Origin: Chara braunii
Taxonomy: Eukaryota > Streptophyta > Charophyceae > Charales > Characeae
DNA length: 24,164 bases
Assembly: GCA_003427395.1 (NCBI GenBank)
Contig: BFEA01000132.1
Span: 498,774-522,937, forward strand
Reading direction: 5' to 3'
Shown here: positions 1-10,339 of the stretch, one piece after another
Layout: every line of letters begins with the position of its first letter
How positions within the stretch are numbered: the first letter of the stretch is position 1
Made by a program: the position numbers and the translations under genes
The notes under the pieces: generated by a model
Told to the model about the DNA's origin: nothing
The model's input: only the letters and a program-made list of their open reading frames with translations
Databases searched by the model: none

Positions 1-856
1 AAAGTGTAATTGGGTAACGAAATCCCGAAAACACCTCGAGATATATCTCGGTAACAACTCTAAGTAAATCCCGAAAATCCCGAAGTGTAATTCGGTAACG
101 AAATCCCGAAAACACCTCGGGATATATCTCGCTAACAACTCTAAGTAAATCCCGAAAATCCCGAAGTGTAATTCAGTAACGAAATCCCGAAAACACCTCG
201 GGATATATCTCGCTAACAACTCTGAGTAAATCCAAAAAATCCCGAAGTGTAATTTGGTAACGAAACCCTGAAAACACCTCGGGATATAACCCACTAACAA
301 CTCTTAAGTAAATCCTGAACATCCCGAAATGTAACTTGGTAACGAAACCCCGAAAACACCTCGGGATATAACTCACTAACAACTCTAAGTTAATCCCGAA
401 AATCCCGAAGTGTAATTCGGTAGCGAAATCCCGAAAACACCTCGGGATATATCTCGCTAACAACTCTAAGTAAATCCCAAAAATCACGAAGTGTAATTCG
501 GTAAGGAAACCCCGAAAACACCTCGAGATATATCTCGCTAACAACGCTAATTAAATCCCCAAAATCCCGAAGTGTAATTCGGTAACGAAACCCCGAAAAC
601 ACCTCTAGATATATGTTGCTAACAACTCTAAGTAAATCCCGAAAATCCCGAAGTGTAATTCGGTAACGAAATCCCGAAAACACCTCGGGGTATAACTCAC
701 TAACAACTCTAAGTAAATCCAGAAAATCCCGAAGTGTAATTCGGTAATGAAATCCCGAAAACACCTCGGGATATATCTCGCTGACAACTCGAAGTAAATC
801 TCGAAAATCCCGAAGTGTAATTCGGTAACGAAATCCTGAAAACACCTCGGGATATA
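1..856. repeat. 81-bp satellite array, about 10.6 units, open to the left edge
   Basis: Units begin with a GAAGTGTAAT-like motif at 1, 82, 163, 244, 326, 407, 488, 569, 650, 731 and 812. The period is therefore 81 bp, except for one 82-bp unit at 244-325. Each unit holds the sub-motif AATCCCGAAAA two to three times and a near-palindrome around ATATAT. The near-palindrome is perfect (CGAGATATATCTCG) in the units at 1 and 488 and has one mismatch in most others. Because 81 is a multiple of three, the minus strand stays open over long stretches and reads as a 27-residue repeat. I take this as incidental. The array ends at about 856 in TGTGTAATTATGTG. Confidence 0.97.
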
Positions 857-1014
857 ATGTGTGTAATTATGTGTTATACAAGAATGATTCGTTATATATT
901 CGGTGAAAAATATAGGTGTCCATTAACCACCTCTCTGGGCCTTCCCAAACTTATGGAGACTTGTCTAGCCTTTATTTGACCTAGTTAGATACAAGCAAAA
1001 CTGCCTTCCTCCCA
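857..1014. repeat. Truncated hairpin-module fragment between satellite and copy A
   Basis: After about 50 bases of AT-rich DNA, 930-1010 matches 4240-4312 of copy A: a CAAACTTATGG core, then GGAGACTTG, a CTAGCCTTT/CAGCCTTTG stretch and a GCCTTTCT-like end. In copy A this is followed by CATCCTTCCCCC and the right module. Here it runs straight into the left end of copy A at 1015. It is therefore a separate fragment of the same repeat family, cut where the right module would begin. Confidence 0.75.
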
Positions 1015-2030
1015 TTGTCGAGCGCATCGGTCCGGCACCGCACAAGGCAGCGCAGGACCCTCCCGGCCGCGTCACACAGGAGTTGGTCTTAAATACACAT
1101 GGAGCTTCCGCAAGCCGCTCCGGTCGAGTGCGCTAGCCATACCTCTCGCGAGCCCCTACAACAAGATAGGGACTACGCGAGGCACGACTTACCTCCACCT
1201 TACGGGAGTTGTCACCTCCCTTCGGTGGGCGTATCCTCTCCGAGCTACCAGTTCACAATACGAAAGCTAATCAGTAGCAATGGCAGAGGTGGACAAGCCG
1301 AGGGCGTTTCTCGTACGCTGTAGCATAGGGGGTACGCGCGTTTTTACACCTCTATCGGACTCGCATGCGAATCGACATCTTGGGGGGCTGAGGTCCCAAG
1401 CGCGACTCGTCGCCGGTCGACTAGGACGCATCCCACACACCACGAGCACACCACCCTAAAGAACATAAAAATAAAACACACACACACACACACATATACA
1501 TACGTATACAGAACGACACAGAACAAACAGCGCGACAACACTCCTAGTCCCTTAGTATTCATCCCATAACTCTCCGATGCGGAAATTGGACAGGCGTCGC
1601 GCGTGAGACTTAGTATAAAACTGCGCGGACGCAGGACTAATCTCATATCGACGCGCAACGCAAGCATACGTAAGCAGTCACAATGATGGCGCACTATGTA
1701 GTACCTATACTCATGCCGTCCTCGTTAATCTCGAGGGTCGCACTCGACACTCAAGCGTTGACTGACACGCGCCTTGAAGGATTGATCTCTCGACGCTGGA
1801 TAACCGCCAAGTGCGGTTGAAAACCACACCCTCTTCTGCACCCTGCGAAAAGTGGGTGGTACACAAGTTCATACCTGTGGTGACAATCGTCTCTCATTGC
1901 CTGAAGACCAACTCTATCATCCAGGGCCTGACTTTGACGGCTGCCACAAACTACAACGTTCAACTATAAAAACCTTTAAAAAACAAAGAATAACGAGGGA
2001 TCTCCCTTTTCTCTCAAAAACATAATCTGT
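1015..2030. repeat. Left module of copy A (GC-rich)
   Basis: This aligns by eye with 8038-9000, with blocks of near identity separated by diverged stretches. It starts abruptly at TTGTCGAGCGCATCG; bases to the left do not match the left flank of copy B. Small frames at 1099-1323 and 8128-8328 end at the same stop and share peptide blocks (ECASHTS, AEGVSR). The frame shifts between copies in the middle, so I do not call a gene. The module ends in an AT-rich stretch followed by CCTTTTCTCTCA. Confidence 0.8.
1475..1494. repeat. (CA)n microsatellite
   Basis: A pure CA dinucleotide run of about ten units, followed by TATACATACG. Copy B has only imperfect CAC-rich DNA at the matching place (about 8435-8475), so the tract expanded after the two copies separated. 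Confidence 0.9.
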
Positions 2031-3590
2031 ATAACCATTACGTGTACAGTAGACCGAGCGAAACACTTAAGACATATTTATTTACATATATATAGAGGGT
2101 TATAACTATGTGACGATCACTTCTCACAATCACAATGAGGTTTCTCTTAGTCATATATATATGTATGTGAGCACAAACACTCAAATCCAAAGTCCGAATC
2201 ACAAAGCATACATGCAATCACATCAAAGATTCAACCAAAAGTCTATGCACTACACGGGGTCAACTTCAACCATTCTCTGCGCTCATACCCCTTGCTTTTA
2301 GTCATACACGCCCCACTCTTTGTGCAACTCTCAAAATAAAACACTCAACATTCAAATAAAGTCCGAGCAAAAACACAACAAAAAAGTTCAAATCATAAGG
2401 CTAAAACCTTTAGGTTTAGTGACAAGAGTGGATTGGAGTTGAGTCGTAAACTGACGAATCGGCAACCGACCTGTTATCAATGATAACAGAAGGTGATCCT
2501 TGTAGGATCAAACTGAATCTAGTCCTGATTTTGAATCAAACGTTCAAGAGGACCTGTAACACAAGACAAACCAGCCCCCAAGCTAAATCTATGAGTCAAA
2601 ATCGAGAGTAATCTCTATATCATGATTTCACCAAGGATCATTCTACTTAATTAATCATGAGTCTCCCCCTAAGTCATTGTCTGATGAAAAGGTAGACCTT
2701 TAACAGAATCTTCTCTATATAGAGTGAATTGCCATAATTGTCACCTGTCAAAATATAATCTAAGTCCTCTAAACTAAGAAAATTTCGGCAGTGCTTCCCA
2801 TAAAAAAAGTGTCTTTCCATAATTTATAATACCCCAAATATAAAAATAAAAATCAAACTTTAATTATGGAAAGTCAAAATTTGTCCAACTCCCTGAATTA
2901 GTAAAAATGTGGACAGCATCTCCTTTAGAAAGGTAGACTTCCCAAATTTATACTAAGTCAGATAGAAACTCAAAGGTTAGACTTGAGTTCGACTTTAAGA
3001 CAAAGCTTAACTAACCCCTTAGATTTGTAGAAATTTCTGCAGCGCTTCCCATAGAGAAAGTGTTATTCCAAGATTTATACAAAGCTAAGTTCAAATTTAA
3101 AATGACTTTGACTTCTAAAGATCCAATTTGTCTAACTCCCTGAATTAGCAAAAATTTTGGCAACACTCACTTTAAAAAGGAAGGTTTTCCAGATTTTTAC
3201 TAAGCCAAAAAGTTGGAAGAACTGGACCCTGAAAAAGACAAAATCTGACTAACTCATTGGTTTTGTAGAAATTCCGGCAGCGCTTCCCGTAGAGAAAGTG
3301 GCTTACCAAGATTTATACAAGACCAAGTACAATAAATGATCCCAGAAAATGCGAAAATCGACCTAAGTAAAAGAAAGTTAGTTCAGAAAATGTAGGAATT
3401 AATACTAACTCCTATGACTCTAGCACGTGGCGAGCTTCTAAAGCAACTATCTATCAAGTTGAAACTCAGACTAAGTAGAAATCGCACTCAGCCACATGCA
3501 AGACCAAACTACAAAGGTAAGTACTCTCACCATCCCCAAGTCAACTTATCAAACAATAGTTCATAGTCTTTCAATGATTTATCTTTTTGT
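2031..3590. repeat. AT-rich middle of copy A with short tandem sub-repeats
   Basis: 2100-2600 matches 9070-9560 through blocks such as ACTACACGGGGTCAACTTCA and GTTATCAATGATAACAG. From about 2770 to 3310 there are five diverged units at roughly 120-bp spacing. Three contain GGCAGCGCTTCCCGTAGAGA-like cores (about 2787, 3035, 3270). They alternate with two of a GAATTAG...AAAATTTTGGCA type (about 2893 and 3135). Each ends in CCAAGATTTATAC-like sequence. Copy B keeps three such units at 9610-9855. No gene is visible. Confidence 0.7.
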
Positions 3591-3594
3591 ACCC

Positions 3595-4300
3595 AACTTA
3601 CATAAGGCATAAAGCTAGACCACCCAATCTTATGGGAATTTGTCTAGCTCAACCATAGAATATACACAAACACAGGGCACTACAACTTTTCTCTTCTTTG
3701 GCTACATGACTAGACCACCTTATTCGCCTTGAACTATTTAAGTATCCAAGTTATATATAACTGTCCGCACTTTGTCTTTTAAGGCAACATATGACTGAAC
3801 CGGTCATTTTAGATCAAGGTTCAACCTGTCCCTTCTTACCATAATTTTTATTCTTAATTCATACTCTCTTCAGTTGGGAATAAGCTATAGCCAGACCATT
3901 CAATCTTATGGAAAAATGTCTGACTAGCCTGTTCATAAGTAAGTAGTATAAAATATAAACAAATTTAACCTTTTGGTTCCAGCATGTGCGCGGCTCCAGA
4001 CCAGACCACCCAATCTTATGGGAACATGTCCAGTCCTTTGTCTTAATTCCCTTCAAAATAAACAAGAGAGGAATTAATGAACATTAGAGACTGAAACAAG
4101 GCGACCAAGCCATCCAATCTTGTGAAAAAATGTTTGGTCCCTGAAAGTCGAGCACAAACAACCCTCGCAAGTCAAAGCAACCAGACCACCCAAACTTATG
4201 GAACATGTATGGTTCTCCAAACAACTCAAAAATAAACATAGCGCTGGGCTTCCCCAAACTTATGGAGACTTGCCCAGCCTTTGATTGACCCAATCAGACA
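3595..4300. repeat. Hairpin cluster of copy A (CTTATG core, six units)
   Basis: Cores AATCTTATG or AAACTTATG (one AATCTTGTG) lie at 3626, 3902, 4012, 4116, 4192 and 4256. They are flanked by inverted repeats. GCTAGAC (3614-3620) pairs with GTCTAGC (3642-3648) around an inner CCCA/TGGG. GCTGGGC (4243-4249) pairs with GCCCAGC (4272-4278). GACCAA near 4103 pairs with TTGGTC near 4134. CAGAC near 3892 pairs with GTCTG near 3918. The arms differ between units, but most stay paired. Spacing is irregular, unlike copy B. Confidence 0.75.
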
Positions 4301-4307
4301 AATAATA

Positions 4308-4880
4308 TTGCCTTTCTCTCATCCTTCCCCCAGATGCAACCCCACAATCTGCTTTCAGTCAAACAATGAAAACTGAAACTGATATTGTGCATACATTCCT
4401 TTACTTAGTTTGGTTTTGTGTTGAATGTCAAACGTAAAGTCAAAGTAAAGGGGCATGCAGTATACTCATTCAAAATGTAATAAGGAATACAAATAACGGT
4501 TATAACTGGGTTTATAGAGGGGAAGCAATGGTTACCTTTCAATTCCCAGCCTCCAGAGCTCCTCCTGAGTTCCGGCAGAGCTCTCGCAATCGGTGGGCCG
4601 ACTCACGACAGAGTCTTGCTGCGGTCCTATGGGTTGCAGTCCCGCCTGCCACCTTCCTTTCAGAACTGGACTAGACTTAGAGTAAGAAGGGCAAAAAATT
4701 AGGTTTCAGATGCTTGAGATACAAGAGGGGGACACACTCAACTCCCAGGAGAGGGCCTTGAAATCTCGAATCGCCTGAGGGTCCCTCAATGATGGCCAGA
4801 GCACAACAGCAACTTGGTCAATACTGAAGCCAAACTGCTGAACTTTGACCCCCTGATGACTCTCCAAATCGCAGTAATAA
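4308..4880. repeat. Right module of copy A
   Basis: Begins at CATCCTTCCCCCAGATGC and matches 18470-18960 closely and 11500-12015 more loosely. Two blocks are best kept in all three copies. One is a 108-bp core from CCTCCAGA to CGCCTTCC-like sequence (4550-4657), with CGCAATCGGTGGG and GGTTGCA. The other is GAGAGGGCCTTG...GATGGCC (4749-4798), whose GGGCC and GGTCCC/GGCCC arms can pair. Homology with copy B fades after the ATCGCA near 4872. Confidence 0.85.
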
Positions 4881-5880
4881 CCGTCTTGTTGCGTTTGACT
4901 ACTCCTTCAAAGCCACCATGCCTGACCTTCGACTACGCTGTTACTACGCAGCTTCAGGACACTGTAGTAGTGTACCAACGACGACGTACCACATCACAGT
5001 CCCGCACTGCGAGGTTCTGCAGCAGACAACGTAGGGTTACAACAATGCTTGGCGTAGGCCAAGCGTCAGCATAGTGCTATACAACTCATGCACGTTTAAT
5101 GCGTGGCAAGTGCACAGTGAGACACCGTCAAGCTAAGCAGTGGAATACAACCGTTGTTGTTTTGGAGATGGCAGTAACTACCTCTGGGTGTCCAGCAGCC
5201 GCATGGACTCAAAGCTCCGTAGCTATGGCAATAATCCTCTACCACAGTAACTGTGCGTCATCATAGCATGCAACAACAACAATCAAAGGTAGCCGCAAAC
5301 CCCACTTCTGCGGATCTCAAAAAAAAAAAACAAAAAAAAAACAGATACGTGTTTCGTATCCTTCCCCTCTCTCTGCTTTCGGCGGCTGGCCTCACGCTAC
5401 TTTGCTCGGTACGATGAGTAACGCATCGGCCAACAAATAAGCCTCCAACCCCATGACTCATCTCCCCACTACTTCAGTACTACAGGCCGAATGACTCACT
5501 TGCAACAATACATGAGGTTCATATATGTACCACATATTCCAGCTGCCACCAAAACTAGGCACCAACCTTCTCAGTTTGCATTCACTCTAAGAGTGCCCCG
5601 AATCTCAGCCGGGTTCAGTCGTAGAATGACTGTTGTCACAACATCTACTGTGTCATACGAGGAAGGCCGCCCGCTAGCGGCTCTACAACCCAACAGACTC
5701 TCAGTTCATCCTGCATGGCTGGTTTGTCAAGTACTTTTCCTCTCCGCTGGCCAATTCCAGCTGCAATGAGCGAGCAGCCGACATCTTGTAGCACATTCTA
5801 CCGTATCTGCTCACTCAATTGGCTACAACAGCAATGTCCACGAGACCCCCATCGTTCCAAAACCAGCAATGTGTGCATGC
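4881..5880. other. Unassigned region, GTA/CAG-rich
   Basis: No repeat unit, RNA gene or credible coding frame is visible. The composition (many CAGCAG, GTAGTA and CAACAAC steps) resembles 12100-13400, the DNA that follows copy B, but I cannot align the two continuously. Short frames such as 4814-5074 and 5491-5769 have no recognisable motif. An A-rich tract lies at 5319-5342. Confidence 0.5.
5319..5342. repeat. Poly(A)-rich tract
   Basis: Two runs of A separated by a single C. On the plus strand this could be the relic tail of a retroposed sequence. No target-site duplication was found around it. An 11-base A run near 12939 occupies a similar place after copy B. Confidence 0.85.
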
Positions 5881-5882
5881 AG

Positions 5883-5979
5883 GTAAGTCATCCTCCCTCT
5901 CTCTCGGTTAGCTATACTCCCACCACTTTTCCTCGTAGTTGTCGATTCCCTATTTTATCCCCTTTTACTCTGCTAACAG
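5883..5979 (+). other. Intron-like segment (GTAAGT ... CTAACAG)
   Basis: CAG|GTAAGT at 5880-5888 is followed by a pyrimidine-rich interior and TGCTAACAG ending at 5979. That gives a 97-base candidate with a consensus donor, a CTAAC-type branch site and an AG acceptor. The frame downstream (from 5980, RIWLPYGAELIRILEKR) is not recognised, so the exons are unproven. Similar donors (AGGTAAG) occur near 13829, 14005 and 15358. These may all be copies within a pyrimidine-rich repeat rather than real introns. Confidence 0.3.
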
Positions 5980-6131
5980 ACGTATTTGGCTGCCCTACGG
6001 GGCCGAACTCATTCGTATTTTGGAAAAGCGTAGCTGCAGAAAGAGATACCAGATACGACGAGTCAAGGAGTATACCTCCCTGGGCACGAGCATGATTCAA
6101 CATGGAATAGCAACCAAAAAACTAGGGCTGA

Positions 6132-6156
6132 ATCTTCTGCTAGATCATGGGAAGAT
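6132..6156. repeat. Hairpin, GAATCTTCC family, copy 1
   Basis: ATCTTC (6132-6137) pairs with GAAGAT (6151-6156) around TGCTAGATCATGG. It shares the arrangement AATCTTCY-RCTANA-NCNNGG-AAGAT with 6467-6491, 14990-15018 and, more weakly, 13601-13626. Confidence 0.55.
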
Positions 6157-6466
6157 CCGTGCCGGAATTTGCGTAGTTCGGCCAATCAGCTCGGCTATCG
6201 ATTCATCCCCCATTTGCCGACTCGACGCTTCTCATACCGAGATAAGCTCTCTCTCTCTCCCTGCTACACACGCATACTTTCCCCTTCTGGTCTACGTATC
6301 TGGCCAACATTCTGCCCAGATTCGTATGCTTTATTCAACATCCATATGAGGGGAGAGGACGTCGGACAACAACAACCATTCTTGAAAGCTGTGGGCAGTG
6401 TGGGGGCGTCAGCGCATGATCAAGAGCCCGACTTCAACACTCTTTAAATGTCCAAAATGAGACTGA

Positions 6467-6491
6467 ATCTTCCACTATAATACGGGAAGAT
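6467..6491. repeat. Hairpin, GAATCTTCC family, copy 2
   Basis: ATCTTCC (6467-6473) pairs perfectly with GGAAGAT (6485-6491) across ACTATAATACG. The surroundings are otherwise unlike copy 1, so the hairpin is the conserved part. Confidence 0.6.
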
Positions 6492-6499
6492 GCATCCGC

Positions 6500-7388
6500 T
6501 TGACACATAGCACAACCCTTCACTCTTACAACAGTGAAACCGCCTACTAGCTTTCCAACCTGACCCCGTAGGTAGATTCGCCATACCTGAAAACTCCTAA
6601 ATCCCATCTTTTCCTGTTCGACTTCATCACGGATTTGGCGAGTTCCATGCTTCCTATTCCTTTCATCTTCGCTCTCAATACAACCTCCACGCACCATCTC
6701 CCTCTCCTAACCTCGATTCTACTAACCTATTGCTAGTTCTGAGCTCGGGTTCGGGGTCGCCAACCTTCAAAACCTTCGAATCTACTCTCCGCCCGCCCGT
6801 TTTCTTCAAGAAATGGGCGAGATCCGCTATCCTCTCCGCATCTCCTTCATCCCTCCGCCATCGCTTGACTTCGACGCACTAACTTTTCTACTAACCTTCA
6901 ACTCTACTAACTAAATGCTTATTCTTATTGTAGATTCAGGCTCGCCTGCCCTCAGGACCCCTAGATAGCAGTTTGGTTTATCCGAATCGGTCGAGAAACG
7001 ACCGAAATACACTAAAATTTTCTTTGCTCTTCTTCTTCTTCCACCATCTCCGCGCAATGTCCTTCTCTATTAACTCCCGTATCACTACTCTCTTCTAAAA
7101 CTAACGTCCTCATTGGATTCGCCCTATCTGAAAACCCCTAAGACCACTTTCTCCTTACCTAAAACCGCGAAGTATCGAAAGAGCTACCTTCTCCTCGCTG
7201 CACTCTTGCTCATTCCTTCAACCATCTCCTTTTCTGAACGTATCTAGCATAGAAACCCCGCCAGATTCATTTCTCTCTTTTTGCTGCCTTCTGCTTTCCG
7301 TCTACGACCAGACACAACCATCCTTTTGCTACGCACGGTCGCACATTGTCTCCCGCCCGCTCTGGTTGTTTCCTCCTACGTTTGCTAG
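6500..7388. repeat. Pyrimidine-rich degenerate repeat region
   Basis: C/T-rich DNA with recurring short blocks: ACCATCTCC (6689, 7043, 7221), TTCGCC followed by CTGAAAAC and CCTAA (6580 and 7115), CTAAC steps (6706, 6729, 6877, 6893), and CTGAACGTATCTAGC leading to CCAGATTCAT (7235-7270). The same blocks occur at 14040-15500. A hairpin with arms CGCCC (6794-6798) and GGGCG (6825-6829) encloses TTTCTTCAAGAAA. No frame here looks coding. Confidence 0.5.
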
Positions 7389-7802
7389 ATCCCTTCCTCC
7401 TCTACCCCGCTCCGTAGCTGTTCCTCTCGCCCCTTTGATGCCCACTCCATATTCCGCCAGCGACAGGCCTTACAACCAACGGATGGCTGTGCAATAGCTG
7501 CAGCTATCCTGAGGGAAATTTCGGAGGTGCTACGGAGTAGTTCTACTGGGCTTTCGCCGCCTATACCCAAGTCCGAGGAACGTTTTGCCCTGACTGTATC
7601 ACTGTGGGCCTCCACAGAGTTTACCCAGGCGCTTCCCATCAGTAGGGCCGACCATCCTTTTCAACCCGTCAATAAGCAGCCTCTCACCCAACCTTCTTGC
7701 AGCAGGCCACAGGGTCAAGGGCGAGGACTTGCTGCAAGTCCAAGCGCAAGCTGGATGCCCCGGGTGCAAATCTTGGTGGTAGTAGCAGATATTCAAATGT
7801 GA
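7389..7802 (+). pseudogene. Unidentified open segment, possible degraded coding fragment
   Basis: The plus frame is open from just after a TAG (7386-7388) to the TGA at 7800-7802. It has no ATG where the sequence looks most protein-like. The central part reads AILREISEVLRSS, then PIPKSEERFA. The second peptide has a counterpart at 16392-16440 (PIPRSDGRLA) with mostly conservative changes: K/R, E/D and F/L. Nucleotide similarity also covers CAGCTAYCCTGAGGGA and CCTATACCCARGTCCGA. The downstream part is rich in Q, P, S and G and resembles a low-complexity tail. I do not recognise the family. A retroelement gag remnant is one option. Chance similarity within a non-coding repeat is another. Confidence 0.3.
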
Positions 7803-8037
7803 ACTTTAAAGGTCGTGGTGGGGAGGGTTCCACAGGCCAGTCGGACCCTCGGTACGGCTGCACGCCTCCTTGTTGTGCTCTAGGTTGTTGCTTGCTTCCT
7901 CTGGCCCCGACGGGTATTCTTAGTTAAGGCTCTCTTGCGTCAGTAAGTGGTTGATTGACGATGCACCCACCAAAGATCCCTGCCGCTGACATTTTACCGG
8001 CGTGGTAGGTCGGACCACCCAACGGCCTGCATGCACG
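7803..8037. other. Unassigned spacer before copy B
   Basis: Nothing recognised. It ends at TGCATGCACG, where the copy B homology begins sharply with TTGTCGAGCGC. The matching left flank of copy A is unrelated, so 8038 is a genuine module boundary. Confidence 0.6.
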
Positions 8038-9000
8038 TTGTCGAGCGCATCGATCCCGCACGGGGACCCTCCCGGCCGCGTCACGCAGGATTTGACAGGA
8101 CTTGTCACGGATGAGCGTGTTGTCGCTCTGGCCGAGTGCGCCAGCCATACCTCTCACGCGCCCCTACGACAGGACAGGGCCACGCGAGGCACCGCTACCT
8201 CCACCTGTGGGAGCTGTCACCATCCCTTAGGTGGGCGTATCCCCGCCGAGCTACTGAACCACATGCGAAAGCTGTTCATATGCAATTGCAGAGGTGGCCC
8301 AGCCGAGGGCGTTTCTCGTTCGCTGTAGCATAGGGGGTACGCGCGGTCAAACGCCCGAAATCGAACCCGCACGTGAATCGTCGACACTGGGGGGCTGAGG
8401 TCCCAAGCGCGATTCTACGTCGGTCGACTAGGACGCATCACACACACCACGCGTTACACCACAACACTCACATCTACCCATACATAATACATAGACATTC
8501 ACAAAACAAATATCACAGACAACACCACGACACCACAGTACTCCTAGTCCCTTCAGTATCCGACCCATAACCTTCTGAGGTGAGAATCAGATTGTCACCG
8601 CGCGCTGGATTTCTTTATAAGTATCGAGCGAGCGCATGGCCTCCTCATATCACCCAGCCATGCGGGCATACGCAAGCACTCGCGCTCATGGGGTACTATG
8701 TAGTACTCGTAGCCTTGCGGCCCTTGATAATCTCGAGGGTCGCGTTCGACACTCAAGTGTCGGCTGACACACGCCTTGAGGGTTAATCTCTCGACGCTGG
8801 ACAACTGCCAAGTGCGGTTGAAGACCACACCCTCTTCTGCACCCTGTGCAGCGGGGTTGAGTTGACAACTCTGAGCTGTCGTGGCGGTCAAATATCAAGG
8901 GGTTTGACTTTGACGGCTGTCACGGACTACAACGTCCAACCATAATAACACAAAAAAACAAAAGATAACAGAGGACCTCTCTTTTCTCTCAGTGCAAAAC
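8038..9000. repeat. Left module of copy B
   Basis: Matches 1015-2030. The most strongly conserved blocks are AGCCGAGGGCGTTTCTCGT, GCATAGGGGGTACGCGCG, CTGAGGTCCCAAGCGCGA, GTCGACTAGGACGCATC and CTCTCGACGCTGGA. The block GTACTATGTAGTAC near 8692 is a palindrome; copy A has GCACTATGTAGTAC there. Confidence 0.8.
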
Positions 9001-10234
9001 TTACTTAATCGCTATGCCTGACCTCAATGGGTTGTGCGGACACAAGAAAATATGATATAAAAGTTATGAGATAGGAGACGATCACTCTCACAATCACAAT
9101 GTGACTTCCTTCAAACATATATATACACATATAATCATATGCAAAACCAAGTCTGGACTTCCATTCACAGAACATACCTGTAATCACATCAAAAACCCAC
9201 ATCAATAGAGCACACACTACACGGGGTCAACTTCAACCATTCTTTGCGCTCACACCCCTAGCTTCAGCCATACAAGCCTCACTCTTTGCGCAACACTCAA
9301 AATAAAGTACTCAGCATCTTTATTAAATGACCATTCAATTAAAGTCCGGGTAAAAATAGAACAAAACGACACAAAACACAGGGCTAAAGTCTTTTTAGGT
9401 TGAGTGACAAGAGTGAATTAGAGTTGAGTCGGAAACCGACTTGTTATCAAAAGATAACAGAAGATGATCTTTGTAGGATCAGCTTGAAACTAGCCAAGCC
9501 TTGAATTAATCTGAATAAAGGTGACCTGCAATGCAGCACAGACCAGTACCCAAGCCATGCTTGAGTGATCAAGAAATGATCCTACCTTTCTAACTAACCT
9601 TTGATATCTATCTACAAATATAGGAAATTTCGGAAGCATATCCCTTAAACAGGATGGATTGCCAGATCTTTCCTAGCTGAAAATACTCTAACTCTCTAAA
9701 TTCTGCAAACTTTCGGCAGCGCTTCCCGTAGGAAAAAGTGCCTTCCCATAATTTCTACAAGTCTAAAAATGACTAACTCTTTCGGATTTGTAGAAATTTT
9801 CGACAGCGCTTCCCGTAGGAAAAGTGAGCTACGAAGATTTATACAAAGCTGAAAACAAAAATGCAAGACAAAACTATACCTGGGACTAACTTCTGACACC
9901 TGCTTGATAACTTAGGCTCAACATTAATCTGCATGCCCTCTGAGTGAGACCATGAGCTAATGCTGATCCTAACCCTCATCAGAGTCGGTCCTATCTCATC
10001 CCAAGCTTCCCTCCCATCATCCATCTCATCTGCCTATAGCTCCAGCACTCAACGAGCATCTAAAACAACTAACCTATCCAAAAAAAGAAGTCCCCAGAGA
10101 TAGTCCCTCAAAAACACACACATGAGTGAGTACAACAAACATCTCCTACCAACCCTCAGGTTCCTTTCAGATCTCATAGTTCGTTCAGAAAGCCTCGTTA
10201 TTCTCTTTTTACCCTTCCTTACATAGGACATAGC
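9001..10234. repeat. AT-rich middle of copy B
   Basis: 9070-9560 matches 2100-2600. Three sub-repeat units follow at 9610-9680, 9690-9770 and 9775-9855; the last two carry CAGCGCTTCCCGTAGGAAAA. From 9880 to 10230 I see no repeat landmark and no coding frame. Confidence 0.7.
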
Positions 10235-10339
10235 CAACCCAACTTATGGATGTGACTGACCTGCTAGTTTATATGGCTAGGCCACACCAACTTATGGTGC
10301 CCTAGTCTGGTAACACAAATATACGTAGGGCATAAAACC

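Larger units (their letters stand above)
1015..4880. repeat. Copy A of a 3.9-kb non-coding repeat element
   Basis: This stretch is collinear with 8038-12015. Shared landmarks in order are: TTGTCGAGCGCATCG at the left end; CCTCCCGGCCGCGTCAC; GCATAGGGGGTACGCGCG; GGGGGGCTGAGGTCCCAAGC; ACCACACCCTCTTCTGCACC; CACTACACGGGGTCAACTTC; CAGCGCTTCCCGTAG sub-repeats; hairpins on a CTTATG core; the right-module core; and GCAATGATGGCC. I see no convincing open frame, terminal inverted repeat or target-site duplication. It could be a non-autonomous retroelement, a very long LTR, or one segment of a larger tandem unit. The strand is arbitrary. Confidence 0.85.

Noticed and set aside
173-845. Repetitive minus-strand proteins of 123 and 151 residues
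   Set aside because: They are translations of the satellite in two different frames, and one frame is broken by the 82-bp unit. No start context or domain supports a gene.
1-856. CRISPR-like periodic array
   Set aside because: The whole 81-bp unit is repeated with no unique spacers. The same applies to the 92- and 91-bp arrays and the 60-bp hairpin array. These are eukaryotic tandem repeats.
1-856. CENP-B box in the 81-bp satellite
   Set aside because: TTTCGTTACCGAA and TTCGGGA occur on the minus strand, but the spacing and the required A of the box pattern do not fit.
1099-1323. Small conserved protein in the left modules (compare 8128-8328)
   Set aside because: Both ends share peptide blocks and the same stop, but the middle is in different frames in the two copies. 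The match follows from DNA homology.
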